A stretch of DNA of 52,500 nucleotides from Symbiodinium natans (taxonomy: Eukaryota > Sar > Dinophyceae > Suessiales > Symbiodiniaceae): positions 395,522 through 448,021 of the forward strand of contig CAJNDS010002302.1 in NCBI GenBank assembly GCA_905221605.1, given 5' to 3'. A program made the translations under genes and the position numbers. The notes beneath the pieces are model-generated. The model was not told the origin of the DNA. It saw only the letters and a list, made by a program, of their open reading frames with translations, and made no database searches. Shown here piece by piece: positions 1 through 10,123 of the stretch; position 1 is the first letter of the stretch, and each line of letters opens with the position of its first letter.

Positions 1-203
1 TCTTTGTGCTTAGGGTTTAGTGTTTAGGGTTTAGGGTTTAGGGTTCAGGGTTTAGGGTTTAGGGTTTGGGGTTTAGGGTTTAGGGTTTAGGGTTTAGGGT
101 TTAGGGTGTAGGGTGTAGGGTTTATGGTTTAGGGTTTAGGACTACCCCTAAACCCTAAACCCCGTTTTTGGGGCAACCTTTGGAAAAGGGTACCACTGGG
201 CCA

Positions 204-324
204 TCGAGGACTCCATGAAGAGCGCGGCCACCAGGTGGTACATCTCCATCTTGCCCACCGTCAGCTCTACCAAGTCACGAATGTCCTTGAGACAGTCTGT
301 TGAACTTGCGTCACAATCACCCCT
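204..324 (-). CDS. Internal exon, unknown large protein
   Basis: The minus strand is open after an acceptor TTGCTAG and reads RGDCDASSTDCLKDIRDLVE, then a hydrophobic stretch LVAALFMESSM. The 3' edge runs into the sequence GCCCAGTGGTACCC, shared with the element at 5359-5447, so the donor lies near 204 but is not fixed. No family recognised. Confidence 0.6.
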
Positions 325-475
325 CTAGCAACCTGCTACAGAGCCACCCTAAAACCCCCAAAACTCTAAAAAAACCAAACCCCAAAAACCAAAAAACAAA
401 AACTAAAACCACCAAAAAAACCCTGAACAAACCGAAAAAAAAACTAAACTTCCCAAACCCACAAAACCCCCAAAA

Positions 476-710
476 GCCTCGCGGAAGAGCGTGAAGCCCT
501 CAAACCCTATAAACCCTAAACCCTAAACCCAAAACCCTAGACCCTAAACCCTAAACCCTGAACCCTAAACCCCAAACCCTAAACCCCAAACCCTGAACCC
601 CAAACCCTAAACCCTAAACCCTAAACCCTAAACCCTAAACCCTAAACCCTAAACCCTAAACCCTAAACCCTAAACCCTAAACCCTACGCCTCGCGGAAGA
701 GAGTGAAGCG
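476..710. repeat. Telomeric array flanked by duplicated exon end
   Basis: A 23-bp block at 476-498 repeats the left end of the next exon (688-710) with two mismatches, and a CCCTAAA array fills most of the space between. One copy is the real exon end; the other lies in the inferred intron. A GC-AG intron (AG before GC in both copies) could restore the exon. Confidence 0.75.
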
Positions 711-788
711 CTTCAGCTGCAGGATCTGGCGTAGCAGCTCTCGACTCTGGCGCTGCTCCTGGTCGAACTGGAAGTTCTCTCCTTGGAT
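688..788 (-). CDS. Coiled-coil-like internal exon
   Basis: Acceptor TGTCTGAG; the reading frame gives IQGENFQFDQEQRQSRELLR then QILQLKRFTLFREA, a charged helix-forming composition. Donor GTAGGG begins directly in the telomeric array. The exon end is duplicated at 476-498. Confidence 0.8.
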
Positions 789-1177
789 CTCAGACAAAAA
801 CCCCAAAAAAGGGGCAACCAAAGGGTTTAGGGTTTAGGGTTTAGGGTTTAGGGTTTAGGGCTTAGGGCTTAGGGTTTAGGGTTTAGGGTTTAGGGTGCAG
901 GGTTTAGGGTTTTTAGGTTTCGGGTTTAGGGCCTCACAAAAACCCCCCCGAAAAGGGTCAAGACAAAGGTTTAGGGTTTAAGGTTTAGGGTTTAGGGTTT
1001 AGGGTTTAAGGGTTTGGGGTATGGGGTTTAGGCCTTAGGGTTTTGGGGTTAGGTCCTATGAAACCCTATGAAACCCTGAGGCTAGAAATCCCCAAAAGCC
1101 ACAAACACCCTGAAAACAAAACCCCCTAAGAACTCTAGAAACCCTCCAAGCCCCAAAAAGGGATGGAGCCCTAAAGA

Positions 1178-1233
1178 GCCGGGGCTGTGAGCAGAGACGC
1201 CCAGCCATGGGCGAGGCAATCAGAGAGCGGCAA
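1178..1233 (-). CDS. Short internal exon
   Basis: Unique block between two arrays. The minus strand reads LPLSDCLAHGWASLLTAPAL after an acceptor ACCAGAG. Left edge uncertain; unknown family. Confidence 0.5.
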
Positions 1234-1539
1234 CTCTGGTAACAACAGTTCGCCGCGGTTTAGGGTTTAGGGTTTAGGGTTTAGGGTTTAGGGCTTAGGG
1301 CTTAGGGTTTAGGGTTTAGGGTTTAGGGTTTAGGGTTTAGGGTTTAGGGTTTAGGGTTTGGGGTTTAGGGTTTAGGGTTCAGGGTTCAGGGTTCAGGGTT
1401 TAGGGTTTCGGAGACGCTTAAGGGATTTAGGCTTGTACGGGATTTTGGGCTTAGGGGAGTTTAGGGCTTTAGGAGGAATGGAAGGGTTGAGGGGTTTAGG
1501 AGTTGAGAGGTTCAGGGACCCCGCCCTAAGCCCCAAGAC

Positions 1540-1625
1540 CTGCACGGCGTTCTTCCCACAAAGGGCAGAAAGGAGAAGCAGCGATGCACCCAAGGGCAAG
1601 CAGCGTGCGGAAGTTCAGAAAATAT
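1540..1625 (-). CDS. Internal exon, frame ambiguous
   Basis: Bounded by acceptor CCCAG and donor AG-GTCTTG. All three frames are open or nearly so; phase 0 reads IFSELPHAACPWVHRCFSFL. Boundaries are better supported than the frame. Confidence 0.5.
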
Positions 1626-1796
1626 CTGGGTTCAGGGTTTAGGGTTTAGGGCTCAGGGCTTGGCGGGTTTCGGGTTTCGGGTTTAGGGTTTAGGGTTTAG
1701 GGCTTGGGGCTTAGGGCTTCGCGGGTTTCGGGTTTAGGGTTCTTGGCTTACGGCTTGGGGTTTAGGGTTTTGGGGGCTTCGCGTTTCGGGTGGCCA

Positions 1797-1874
1797 GATG
1801 GAAGTTCCAGCTGAGGCAAGCTGCGATTGTAGTCGAACATGTTCTTGGCAGCCATTCCGAAAGTGGCCAGGAAC
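1797..1874 (-). CDS. Internal exon
   Basis: Acceptor TTGAGCAG, then FLATFGMAAKNMFDYNRSLP and QLELPS. Donor likely of GC type near 1797. Unknown function. Confidence 0.65.
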
Positions 1875-2064
1875 CTGCTCAATGACCCATACCCCAGCGA
1901 GACAACTTAAATCTATGTGCGGTCCTGCAATGGGCAGGGGTTAAGCTTCTCATGAGCCCTCCTTCGTGCTATGCTGAGGGAGACCCTAGACCCTAAACCC
2001 TAAGCCTTGAACCCGAAACCCTAAACCCCAAACCCTAAACCCTAAACCCTGAACCCTAAACCCC

Positions 2065-2148
2065 AACGGCCGAGCTGCTCCATGGCTGCAACAGGAGGGC
2101 CCGACGGGTACCAGTAGCAGACCTCTGCGGAAACGTCGAGGGTTCTTG
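2065..2148 (-). CDS. Internal exon
   Basis: Minus frame reads RTLDVSAEVCYWYPSGPPVA followed by AMEQLGRW, entered after CTACAAG and leaving into CCCTAAA repeats. Unknown family. Confidence 0.6.
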
Positions 2149-2963
2149 TAGGGTTTGGGATTTAGGGTTTAGGGTTTAGGGCTTAAGGTTTACGGTTTAG
2201 GGTTTAGGGTGTATCCATAAGTTTAGAAAGGCCTTTTCTTATGTATAGGTTTGCATATTGCTTCTTGGGTTTTTGGTTCATAGTTAGGGCTTGGGGGTTG
2301 GGGGCTTCAGGCCACTGGAGCGATGGGTGGTGCCTTTTCATTTGTGTTTAACTGGTGTTTACCGGGATGGCCTTAAAACCCACCGAATAACATTCCTGAA
2401 TAGCATCCTCTAGAACCTAATAAGGGAGATCAAAAATGTCTCAAGAGCTCGACCTAGTTTAGGGTGTCTTCAGCACTTTCTGGACGCATGAGTGTCGGAA
2501 CCATGATGCGGATTCGGCGCGAGAAGTACCGGCAGTTTGTGATGCAGTGAAGGGGTCTTCCGGATGCATCGAGTTTGCTGCACCATGTTAAGATATTGGC
2601 AACTGTTGTTAGGAATTGCGTACTATGCGCACATCAATAAGCGCTACTACGACTCAGAAAAGCGCCAGGGAAGCGCACAGCGAAACATGAACCGAAACCC
2701 ACTCGCAAAAACTCTCCAAGCCCTGTACCCTAAGCCCTAAGCCCTACATCCCTGACCCCTTGCACACCGAAAGGTCCCAGGCCCGAACCCCCAAGCCCTG
2801 AGAGCCCGTACCACTCAATTCTTTCTTGGAGGTTCAGTGTTTAGGGTTTAGGCTTTAGGTTTTAGGGCTTAGGGTTTGTTTAGGGTTTAGGGTTTAGGGC
2901 AGTTTAGGGTTTAGGGTTTAGGGGGATTAGGGGGATTAGGGGAACTGAGGCCTTGGGTTAGAG
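2149..2963. other. Mostly non-coding stretch
   Basis: Degenerate telomeric repeats at both ends and about 500 bp of unique sequence. A possible minus exon at about 2462-2585 (LHCITNCRYFSRRIRIMVPT after TGGTGCAG) competes with another open frame, so it is not called. Confidence 0.4.
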
Positions 2964-3057
2964 GCAAGGTACAGCATAGTGAAAAAAGAGGGCTGTGGAG
3001 CCAGAAAAATTTGTGACCGTACCGAACCTCTTCCAACAATCCATGAACCTTCCTGCG
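2964..3057 (-). CDS. Internal exon, frame ambiguous
   Basis: Clear acceptor CTCCGCAG. Two frames stay open: GSWIVGRGSVRSQIFLAPQP or VHGLLEEVRYGHKFFWLHSP; the second looks more protein-like. Confidence 0.45.
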
Positions 3058-3132
3058 GAGCCTAAACCCAAAACCCAAAACCCTAAGCCCTAAACCCTAA
3101 GCCCTAAACCCTAAACCCCAAACCCTAAACCC

Positions 3133-3214
3133 TACTGACTGCCACCCCCTCTACACAACCTCTAGGCTTCGGGCCGGGGGAAAGCCAGAGTCGCGCTTCG
3201 CTCTGGGAAAGATT
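3133..3214 (-). CDS. Possible internal exon
   Basis: After CCTTAG the minus strand is open: NLSQSEARLWLSPGPKPRGC. Unique block of typical exon size between arrays; no family recognised. Confidence 0.4.
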
Positions 3215-3263
3215 CTAAGGTCGACTTTGAGCCAAAAGAATGGTTTTAAGGGCTGGAAGGGTT

Positions 3264-3822
3264 TGGGTCTAGGGTTTAGGGTTTAGGGTTTAGGGTTTAG
3301 GGTTTAGGGTTTAGGGTTTAGGGTTTAGGGTTTAGGGTTTAGGGTTTAGGGTTTAGGGTTTAGGGTTTAGGGTTTAGGGTTTAGGGTTTAGGGTTTAGGG
3401 TTTAGGGGGTTTAGGGTTTAGGGTTTAGGGTTTAGGGTTAGGGGGTTAGGGTTAGGGTTTAGGGGTTGAGGGTTGTGGGTTGTGGATTTAGGGTTTAGGG
3501 TTTAGGGTTAGGGTTTCGGGTTTACGGTTTAGGGTTGGTTTAGGGTTAGGGCTTAGGGTTTAGGGTTTAGGGTCTGGGTCTAGGTTTAGGGTTTAGGGTT
3601 TAGGGTTTTTAGGGTCTAGGGTTTAGGGTTTAGGGTTCAGGGTTCAGGGTTTCAGGGTTCAGGGTTCAGGGTTCAGGGTTCAGGGTTCAGGGTTCAGGGT
3701 TGCAGGGTTTAGGGTTTAGGGTTTAGGGTTTAGGGTTTAGGGTTTAGGGTTTAGGGTTTAGGGTTTAGGGTTTAGGGTTTAGGGTTTAGGGTTTAGGGTT
3801 TAGGGTTTAGGGCTTAGGGTTT
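3264..3822 (+). repeat. Long TTTAGGG array with TTCAGGG sub-block
   Basis: More than 500 bp of TTTAGGG units, with a degenerate centre and a run of CAGGGTT variants at about 3635-3700. Among the longest arrays in the window. Confidence 0.95.
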
Positions 3823-3831
3823 AGGGATTCA

Positions 3832-3913
3832 GGAGTCTGCGGCTGCAGCTGAACAGCAAAAGAAGCTGGAAGTGAGAGACGGGCTGGGTCCATTCTGTGA
3901 TGATGCGGTTGGT
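3832..3913 (-). CDS. Internal exon with hydrophobic end
   Basis: Acceptor TGACATTGCAG, then TNRIITEWTQPVSHFQLLLL and FSCSRRLL. The hydrophobic tail could be part of a membrane helix. Donor not identified. Confidence 0.65.
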
Positions 3914-4029
3914 CTGCAATGTCAAGACCTCAGCCACATAAGGCCTAGGGCTGGGCAGTACCCTGAATCGACAACCCTAAACCCTAAACCCTAAACCCTA
4001 AACCCAGTTGCGGGCTTAGCAGAAGTAGC

Positions 4030-4093
4030 GGGACTGCGATCAATCTGGGCTAGCAGCCACGTAAGCCCTCTCCACCTCTCGATCCAATTTGGC
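4030..4093 (-). CDS. Internal exon
   Basis: Acceptor CTCCTCCAG, then AKLDREVERAYVAAS. An alternative frame (NWIERWRGLTWLLAQIDRSP) is also open. Left edge approximate. Confidence 0.5.
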
Positions 4094-4587
4094 CTGGAGG
4101 AGTGGAAGGTTGGTATAGGGCTTTGAGGTTTTCGGGTTTAGGGTTAAGGTATAGGGTATAGGGTTTAGGGTTTGGGGTTTAGGGTTTAGGGTTTAGGGTT
4201 TAGGGTTTAGGGTTTAGGGTTTAGGGTTTAGGGTTTAGGGTTTAGGGTCTTGAGGTCTTAGGGTTTGAGGGTTTAGGGTATAGGGCTTAGGATAACTAAA
4301 CCCCTAACAACAAAAAGGCAACCCTGAACACTAACCCCAACAAGCCAAAACCAAGCCCCGAGGCCGCTACACCCTTGATGAAAAAAAGACACGAAGCCCA
4401 AACCCGCTAAATCCCTAAAGCCCTAAAGCCCTAAACCCTAAACCCAAAACCCCAAACCCCAAACCCTCAACCCTACAAACCCTAAACCGTAAACCCTGAA
4501 CCCTAAACCCTAAACCCTAAACCCTAAACCCTAAACCCTAAACCCTAAACGCCCTGAACCCTAAGAGCCCTGAGGGCTCCAAGCCAC

Positions 4588-4636
4588 CTCAATGGCTTGG
4601 ATCTTCAGGACTGCGCGGTCGCCACCCAGGGCATAC
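4588..4636 (-). CDS. 49-nt internal exon
   Basis: Acceptor CCCGCTGAG and donor GTGGC enclose G plus 16 codons: YALGGDRAVLKIQAIE. Short but well bounded. Confidence 0.65.
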
Positions 4637-4639
4637 CTC

Positions 4640-5358
4640 AGCGGGCAAAAACACAAGCCTTGGGTTTGGGGTTTAGGGTTTAGGGTTTTAGGGTTTAGGG
4701 TTTAGGGTGTTTATGGTTTTTAGGGTTTTTAGGGTTTTTAGGGTTTTTAGGGTTTAGGGTCTAGGGTTTAAGGTTTAGGGTTTAGGATTTAGGAATTAGG
4801 TTCAGAGTGTTCCGGGACGAAATGCTTCCTCCAATGTGCCGGGCCTAGAGGTTGGGTTTGAGGGTTCGAATTAAAGTTCAGAATTTAGGGCTCAATTTGG
4901 GGTTGGGTTAACTCCGTGGCTTAATTAGGCTTAAAACTCAGAGTTTTGAGCTTTGGCGTTAGTTAGGGTCCGCTGAGGTCTATGTACATGTCTACATAGA
5001 TATATACTATAATACTAACAATAATATCAACAATAATCATAATAATAATCATGATGATAATGAATAAGTTTACATACCCACAAAACTATGTAGGATGAAG
5101 GGTTTAGGAGACTCGGGGTTGAATTCGGGTCTGTACAGGGGTATGCCAGGCTACCCTTAAAAAGGAGTGGCTGCTGACAAAATTTCTTTTCTTGTCAACA
5201 GCCTGCAGATGGAGAGCCTGCCCTAAACACGAAAAGACAAAAAAAATGAACAGGTCTAAGCCAAGAGCCTTACAGCTCAGTTCCCCTGAACAAAGGTGCA
5301 ACAAAAACTTCTTGGAGGGTCATGGATACTTAGATAACTTACGAGTACCCATGAATCT
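4640..5358. other. No gene seen; AT-rich tract and hairpin
   Basis: Degenerate TTTAGGG to about 4800, an AT-rich run with AAT/ATC triplets at about 4980-5075, and an imperfect hairpin at about 5171-5202 (GCTGACAA against TTGTCAACAGC). Short open frames on both strands at 5104-5450 lack clear splice context. Confidence 0.5.
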
Positions 5359-5447
5359 CTTAGTAGCCCAGAAATCATATAGTTGTAAGGGTACCTTTTT
5401 TGGGTTGGTTACCTTACAAGGGGAACAAGGGTACCACTGGGCCATAC
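5359..5447. mobile_element. Small introner-like element (CTTAGTAGCCCAG family)
   Basis: Begins CTTAGTAGCCCAG and ends GGTACCACTGGGCCAT. The start is shared with 39176-39243 and 31040-31060; the end is shared with 188-204. On the minus strand the family ends in GGGCTACTAAG or GGGCTACTTAG, an acceptor directly abutting exons at 39.2 and 31.0 kb. No protein encoded. Confidence 0.65.
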
Positions 5448-5567
5448 AGTAGTATCTTCAAAATCAAAACCCTAAACCCTAAACCCAGAACCCTGAACCC
5501 TGAACCCTGAACCCTGAACCCTGAACCCTAACCCTAAACCCTAAACCGTAAACCCTAAACCCTAAAC

Positions 5568-5654
5568 CCGAAGCTGGGGCTGGTGTCCAAGCCCAGGGCT
5601 TCGTCAAGAGCGATCGGCGGCCCGGCGCAACCATAGCGGCCACCAAACATGTCG
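5568..5654 (-). CDS. Internal exon
   Basis: Acceptor GCCACAG and donor GTTTAGGG enclose SDMFGGRYGCAGPPIALDEA then LGLDTSPSFG. Good composition; no family recognised. Confidence 0.75.
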
Positions 5655-5799
5655 CTGTGGCTTAGGGTTTAGGGTTTAGGGTTTAGGGTTTAGGGTTTAG
5701 GGTTTAGGGTTTAGGGTTTAGGGTTTAGGGTTTAGGATTTAGGGTTTAGGGTTTAGGGTTTAGGGTTTAGGGTTTAGGGCTTAGGGCTTTAGGGACTTT

Positions 5800-5819
5800 G
5801 GGGGGGGGGGGGGGGGGGG
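5800..5819 (+). repeat. 20-base G run
   Basis: Uninterrupted run of G next to a telomeric array; similar runs occur at about 13308-13326 and 34915-34937. Confidence 0.95.
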
Positions 5820-6330
5820 CTCGGCTTTAGGGGTTTTCGAGCCTGGGGTGTGGGGTTTAGGGTCGGGGTTATCGGGGCTTGAGATGTGGGGTGGGGGGGG
5901 GTGTGGGGTGGGGTCAGGACATGCCGTTTGGGGTAAGCCCGACACCCCTAAACCCTTACTCCTAAATCCGAAACCCTAATCCTGGATCTTAAGCCCCTCA
6001 GCTGAACCCCTAAACACGGGTTTTTTGGCGAGCTTGACAACGGAGCGGTGACAAATCGTGCCAGGAGGCGGTTCTTTTACTGCTGCTGGGTTTAGAGCTT
6101 AGCGGTTGTGAGTTTCGGGCCAAACGACCCTAAACCCGAAACCCTAAACCCTAAACCCTGAACCCTAAACCCTCAACCCTAAACCCTAAACCCTAAACCC
6201 CTAAGCCCTTATGATTGAAGAACAAAGGCCAACCACATCCAGGGAAAACGCTGAGGGAGGGCGCGCGGTATGCACCTCTTCTTCTTCTTCGCCGCCGCAT
6301 ATGAAGGCGAGCTTCTGCCTCTCTTCTTAC

Positions 6331-6360
6331 CTGATGGAGCTGCTTGGAAAGGGGGAAAAG
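6331..6360 (-). CDS. Possible exon end with strong donor
   Basis: The minus strand shows CAG-GTAAGAAG, an excellent donor, preceded by a pyrimidine-rich tract and CAAGCAG. If CAAGCAG is the acceptor the exon is only 9 nt; otherwise it extends right. Listed for the splice signal. Confidence 0.3.
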
Positions 6361-6410
6361 GAAAACCCTGAACCCTAAACCCGAAACCCTAAACCCTAAA
6401 GAACCGGGAC

Positions 6411-6456
6411 GTCCCGGATGGAAGCTGAAGGATCTGAGGGGCGGGCCCATAGAGGG
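6411..6456 (-). CDS. Internal exon
   Basis: Frame reads LYGPAPQILQLPSGTS between GTGAAG and GTCCCGG. The same frame stays open upstream (APDLMDPAGCEA), so the exon may extend to about 6500. Confidence 0.5.
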
Positions 6457-6670
6457 CTTCACATCCGGCCGGATCCATCAGGTCAGGCGCCCGGTGGGGG
6501 TTTAGGGTGCACGGTTTAGGGTTGTAGGGTTTAGGGCTTCTGGCTAAATGTCTCGAGGGAATCTTCACAGTGGCTACCACTCAGCAGTTCATCCTCGCCC
6601 TAAACCCTAAACCCTAAACCCTAAACCCTAAACCCTAAACCCTAAACCCTAAATCCTAAACCCCTAAAAC

Positions 6671-6718
6671 TGCTGCCAAGCCTCCTTGGCATGATTTCGT
6701 CTGTGTCTGAACCATTGG
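6671..6718 (-). CDS. Short internal exon
   Basis: Acceptor GGCCTGCAG and donor GTTTTAGG enclose NGSDTDEIMPRRLGS. The sequence to its right (6730-6830) looks like a non-telomeric intron insert. Confidence 0.5.
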
Positions 6719-6834
6719 CTGCAGGCCAGGCCAATAGTTCCACAAACTCATAGGGGAATTCCCCAAAACAGGGGCACCCAGAAGAGACCCCAAAATACTA
6801 TAATCCTTATTCTGGGAAACCTCCCCTAATTTCG

Positions 6835-7101
6835 GTGAATGCGCTTGCTCTGGCTCCTCACGCAACCAACCACCCTACGAGCAACGTCGAGCACAAGGCT
6901 ATCGCAACAAAGCCCCTAGCAGCACCCGCGGCCTACAAAACCCGTGCGCGTGCAAAGCGGGCTTGTTTCTGCATTGACTGCAAGGGGAGCTCTCTCACTC
7001 AAATCTGCAGCAGATTCGCTGCACAAAGTTGCTCAGTTCAGAATGTCCTGCCCAAGGCATCGAAGTCAGAGCACCCCCCGCGACACACCCACCATGACTG
7101 A
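6835..7101 (+). other. Plus-strand 88-codon open frame, doubtful
   Basis: The longest repeat-free stretch in the left 10 kb. The plus frame starts MNALALAPHATNHPTSNVEH and contains a cysteine cluster CFCIDCKG. It opposes the strand of all neighbouring exons and shows no recognised domain, so it may be chance. Confidence 0.2.
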
Positions 7102-7380
7102 CAGCCTTGAACCCCTAAACCCTAAACCCTAAATCCTGAAGCCCACAGAAGCAGAGCCCAACAACCGATTCCGGGTGTAGGTGTCAGGGTTTAGGGCCTT
7201 TCGGGTTTTCTATATTTAGGGTTTTCTATTTAGGGTCTAAGTCTTAGGGTTTTAGGGTTTACGGATTTGAGGTTTGGGAGTTAGGGTTTAGGGTTTAGGT
7301 CCGTCAGAGCCGGAAGAGCCGCAAGCCCTAAACCCTAAACCCTAAACCCTGAACCCTGAACCCTAAACCCTAAACCCGAC

Positions 7381-7590
7381 CTGAACACGAATGATCAGAG
7401 CCACCCACGCAGCACTGACAAAGGACAAGCAGCCAAAGAACCGATGAAAGATGTGTGTGTGTGTACATCTATATATATGTATAGAAGAAAATGACCCAGC
7501 ACAGTCGGTATGAATATATTCTGGATACCGATGGTAAACCTTCTGCAGCTCCTCAAGATGACAAGAGTCATAAACTGAACACCGAGCCGT
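7381..7590 (-). CDS. Exon with a hydrophobic helix
   Basis: Open minus frame: early part CHLEELQKVYHRYPEY, late part RFFGCLSFVSAAWVALIIRV, a plausible membrane helix, ending at donor CAG-GTCGGG. A GT/AT microsatellite at about 7450-7482 lies in the middle, so it may really be two exons. Confidence 0.5.
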
Positions 7591-7688
7591 CAAGCTTAAA
7601 ACCCTTCCGAAACTCTAAGCCCCTAAACCCTAAACCCTAAACCCGAAACCCAAACCCTAACCCCGAAACCCGAAACCCTCAATTCTAA

Positions 7689-7835
7689 GGTTGGAACCAT
7701 GGGCCCTTAGTATGGCCCTTTACCCTTCTTTAAAGCGATTTAAAGGGATCCGAAGTATGGACCCTTATTCTGGGTATCTAAGGGCTAATATAACAGGGGA
7801 ACCTAATTGAGAGCCCATACCTCCTCGGATCCCCT
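7689..7835 (+). mobile_element. Inverted-repeat element, GGTTGGAACCATGGGCCC family
   Basis: Starts GGTTGGAACCATGGGCCCTT and carries an inner inverted pair GGATCCGAAGTATGG / CCATACCTCCTCGGATCC. A second copy lies reversed at 12183-12322. Non-coding; both sit between exons, as introners do. Confidence 0.75.
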
Positions 7836-8041
7836 ATAAATCCGAAACCCCAAACCCTAAACCCTAAACCCCCAACCCTCAACCCCAAACCCTCTAAACC
7901 CTCAACCCTCTAAACCCTAAACCCTCAACCCTCAACCCTCAACCCTCAACCCTAAACCCTAAACCCTAAACCCTAAACCCTAAACCCTAAACCCTAAACC
8001 CCGGCCCCTTTTGTTGGCCTCTAGGCCGTGGCTGAGGCCAC

Positions 8042-8105
8042 CAAGTCGATTAGCCGGTCCAGGTCGGCGGCTTTGACCGTCCCGGGGGCTCCTCCCACCG
8101 GTTCC
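8042..8105 (-). CDS. Internal or terminal exon
   Basis: Reads VLEPVGGAPGTVKAADLDRL then IDL before a GT; the frame continues VASATA and meets TAG. Either a splice at GT or a true stop, so this could be a gene end. Confidence 0.55.
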
Positions 8106-8440
8106 AGAACATGGCTTAGGGTTTAGGGTTTAGGGTTTAGGGTTTAGGGTTTAGGGTTTAGGGTTTAGGGTTTAGGGTTTAGGGTTTAGGGTTTAGGGTT
8201 TCGGGTTTAGGGTCTCGGGTTCAGGGTTACATCAGTTACATCTGGTATAAAGGGTAGTGAGCAGGATTTCAGGCACCGAATTCCTTCATTCCCCACTAAG
8301 AACCAGCGGGTAAGCCCCCCAACCCCTACACCCTGTCAGCGCCCTAAACCCTAAACCCTAAACCCTGAACCCTACACCCTAAACCCTAAACCCTACACCC
8401 TAAACCCTAAACCCTAAACCCTAAACCCTAAACCCTACAC

Positions 8441-8503
8441 TTCCATTTCAGCAAAGCGTCGCTTCTGCTGGCCTAGGAACTCGCTGACTTCTTTGAGCGC
8501 AGC
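8441..8503 (-). CDS. Coiled-coil exon, 21 codons
   Basis: Acceptor TTTGCTTCCGCAAG and donor GTGTAGGG enclose exactly 21 codons: AALKEVSEFLGQQKRRFAEM plus E. Charged and helical. Confidence 0.8.
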
Positions 8504-8587
8504 CTTGCGGAAGCAAAGGAGTGCAGACGCGGTTTGAGGGCTTCAGGGCTTTTAGGGTTTAGGGTCTAGGGTTTAGGGTTTAGGGCT

Positions 8588-8745
8588 TAGGGTTTAGGGT
8601 TTAGGGTTTAGGGTTTAGGGTTTAGGGTTTAGGGTTTAGGGTTTAGGGTTTATGTTTTAGGGTTTAGGGTTTAGGGTTTAGGGTTTAGGGTTTAGGGTTT
8701 AGGGTTTAGGGTTTAGGGTTTAGGGTTTAGGGTTTAGGGTTTAGG
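8588..8745 (+). repeat. TTTAGGG array
   Basis: Nearly perfect array inside the inferred intron to the right of the coiled-coil exon. Confidence 0.95.
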
Positions 8746-8888
8746 GTTTGGGCTTAGGGTTTGGGGCGATGGCAGGGTTAAGGGTTTGAGGGCTTAGGGA
8801 TTGAGGGCTTTTAGGGCTTCTGGGGGCTCTGTAGGTTTTAGGGTTTAGCGTTTACGGTTTAGGCTGTTGCACATGGGCAGTTCTCTAC

Positions 8889-8948
8889 AGTAGGGTCCGC
8901 ATTATACACAGCAACCAAAAAGTCAGGTGGCCCGGCGAAAATGTTTGG
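8889..8948 (-). CDS. 20-codon internal exon
   Basis: Acceptor CTCTAAG and donor GTAGAG give PNIFAGPPDFLVAVYNADPT, phase 0 at both ends. Confidence 0.75.
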
Positions 8949-9027
8949 CTTAGAGTTTCGGCCTTAAAAAAGGGCTTCGGCTTTAAAATTTTGGGTTTAG
9001 GGTCTACCTTTCAAGGTCGAGGTTTAG

Positions 9028-9094
9028 GGGCAAAGGCCTCCATCTTCCTTCTCTTCTCGAGGACTGACCCGTCCTTGTCCTTGCGATGCGTGGG
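9028..9094 (-). CDS. Basic internal exon
   Basis: Acceptor CCCCGACAG, then PTHRKDKDGSVLEKRRKMEA. Strongly charged. Left boundary not fixed. Confidence 0.65.
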
Positions 9095-9271
9095 CTGTCG
9101 GGGTTGGAATTTAGGGCTTCGGGTTTAGGGTTTAGGGTTTCGGGTTTGGGGTTTAGGGTTTAGGGTTTAGGGTTTAGGGTTTAGGGTTTAGGGTTTGGGG
9201 TTTGGGGTTTGGGGTTTAGGGTTAGAAGTCAGGGCTTTGGGTCTGAGGTACCCTGTGAGAACGGATCCTAC

Positions 9272-9333
9272 TTTACGATCCAAGGCACCTGAGACCCAAC
9301 CAGCCACCATAAAGGGGAAGCCCACAGTCAGCC
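9272..9333 (-). CDS. Exon with hydrophobic segment
   Basis: An AG acceptor and donor GTAGGA enclose two bases plus LTVGFPFMVAGWVSGALDRK; hydrophobic core of membrane-helix type. Confidence 0.7.
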
Positions 9334-9539
9334 CTTTTGGTTTAGGGTTTAGGGTTTAGGGTTTAGGGTTTAGGGTTTAGGGTTTAGGGTTTAGGGTTTA
9401 GGGTTTAGGGTTCAGGGTTTAGGGTTTAGGGTTGAGGGTTTCGGGTCTAGGGTTTAGGGTTTAGGGTTAGTAAGTTGGGCTATGGGAGCGATTCAGGGTT
9501 TGCAGGGGATTCAATAGACCCTACGCCATCAACCCGCAA

Positions 9540-9640
9540 AACCTAGTCCACTGTAGAGCATTGGTGGTTTGAGCTCAGGGTATTTTGAGGGGCACAAACG
9601 CCCCTTCGGTAAGATCTGAAACGTTCTTGAACAGGACTGT
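9540..9640 (-). CDS. Possible internal exon
   Basis: After ATCCACAG the minus strand stays open: SCSRTFQILPKGRLCPSKYP. Another frame reads VLFKNVSDLTEGAFVPLKIP. Frame unresolved. Confidence 0.35.
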
Positions 9641-9755
9641 GGATCAAATCTATACTAAAGCCTAAACGCAAGTTTACCCGAAACCCCTAAACCCTAAACC
9701 CTAAACCCTAAACCCTAAACCTTAAACCCTAAACCCTAAACCCTAAACCCAAACA

Positions 9756-9845
9756 ACCGCCGGGTGTCATCTTTCTGCGACTTGCGCACCGTGACCTGGG
9801 GTTCCCACAAGCTTGCGCCGCAGCACGAAGCTCCCAAACCCCGAA
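9756..9845 (-). CDS. Internal exon, frame ambiguous
   Basis: Unique block open in more than one minus frame. The best-looking reading includes LWEPQVTVRKSQKDDTRRL; an alternative reads FGSFVLRRKLVGTPGHGAQV. Confidence 0.45.
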
Positions 9846-9954
9846 TCGCCCCCTAGAACGGTTTGGGGTTGAGGGTTTAGGGCTTAGGGTTCAGGGTTTC
9901 GGGTTTAGGGTTTAGGGCTTGGGGTTTAGGGTTTAGGGCATCGGGTTCAGGATT

Positions 9955-10038
9955 TGCTTGAAGGTTCATGGATCGCTTTCGCCGGGTCATAAGAGCCCCG
10001 ACAGAAGTTCCGTCCACTGCTTTTGGTTGCTCTGCTTA
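9955..10038 (-). CDS. Internal exon, frame ambiguous
   Basis: Acceptor CATAAGCAG. Readings: ATKSSGRNFCRGSYDPAKAI or EQPKAVDGTSVGALMTRRKR. Confidence 0.45.
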
Positions 10039-10123
10039 TGGCCCAGCTAGGGGTTGGGGTTTAGGGGATGAAACTTCAAGGTCCCTGAACCATGCACGGC
10101 CAGGCCTACACCTTACCTTGAAC

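Noticed and set aside
1-700. Chromosome end (true telomere) at the left edge
   Set aside because: Arrays are short, degenerate, in both orientations and continue for 44 kb with coding blocks between them.
3205-3245. Second spliced-leader relic (CCATTCTTTTGGCTCAAAG on the minus strand)
   Set aside because: Only the 3' half matches, with insertions, and the 5' CCGTAG part is absent; chance is likely.
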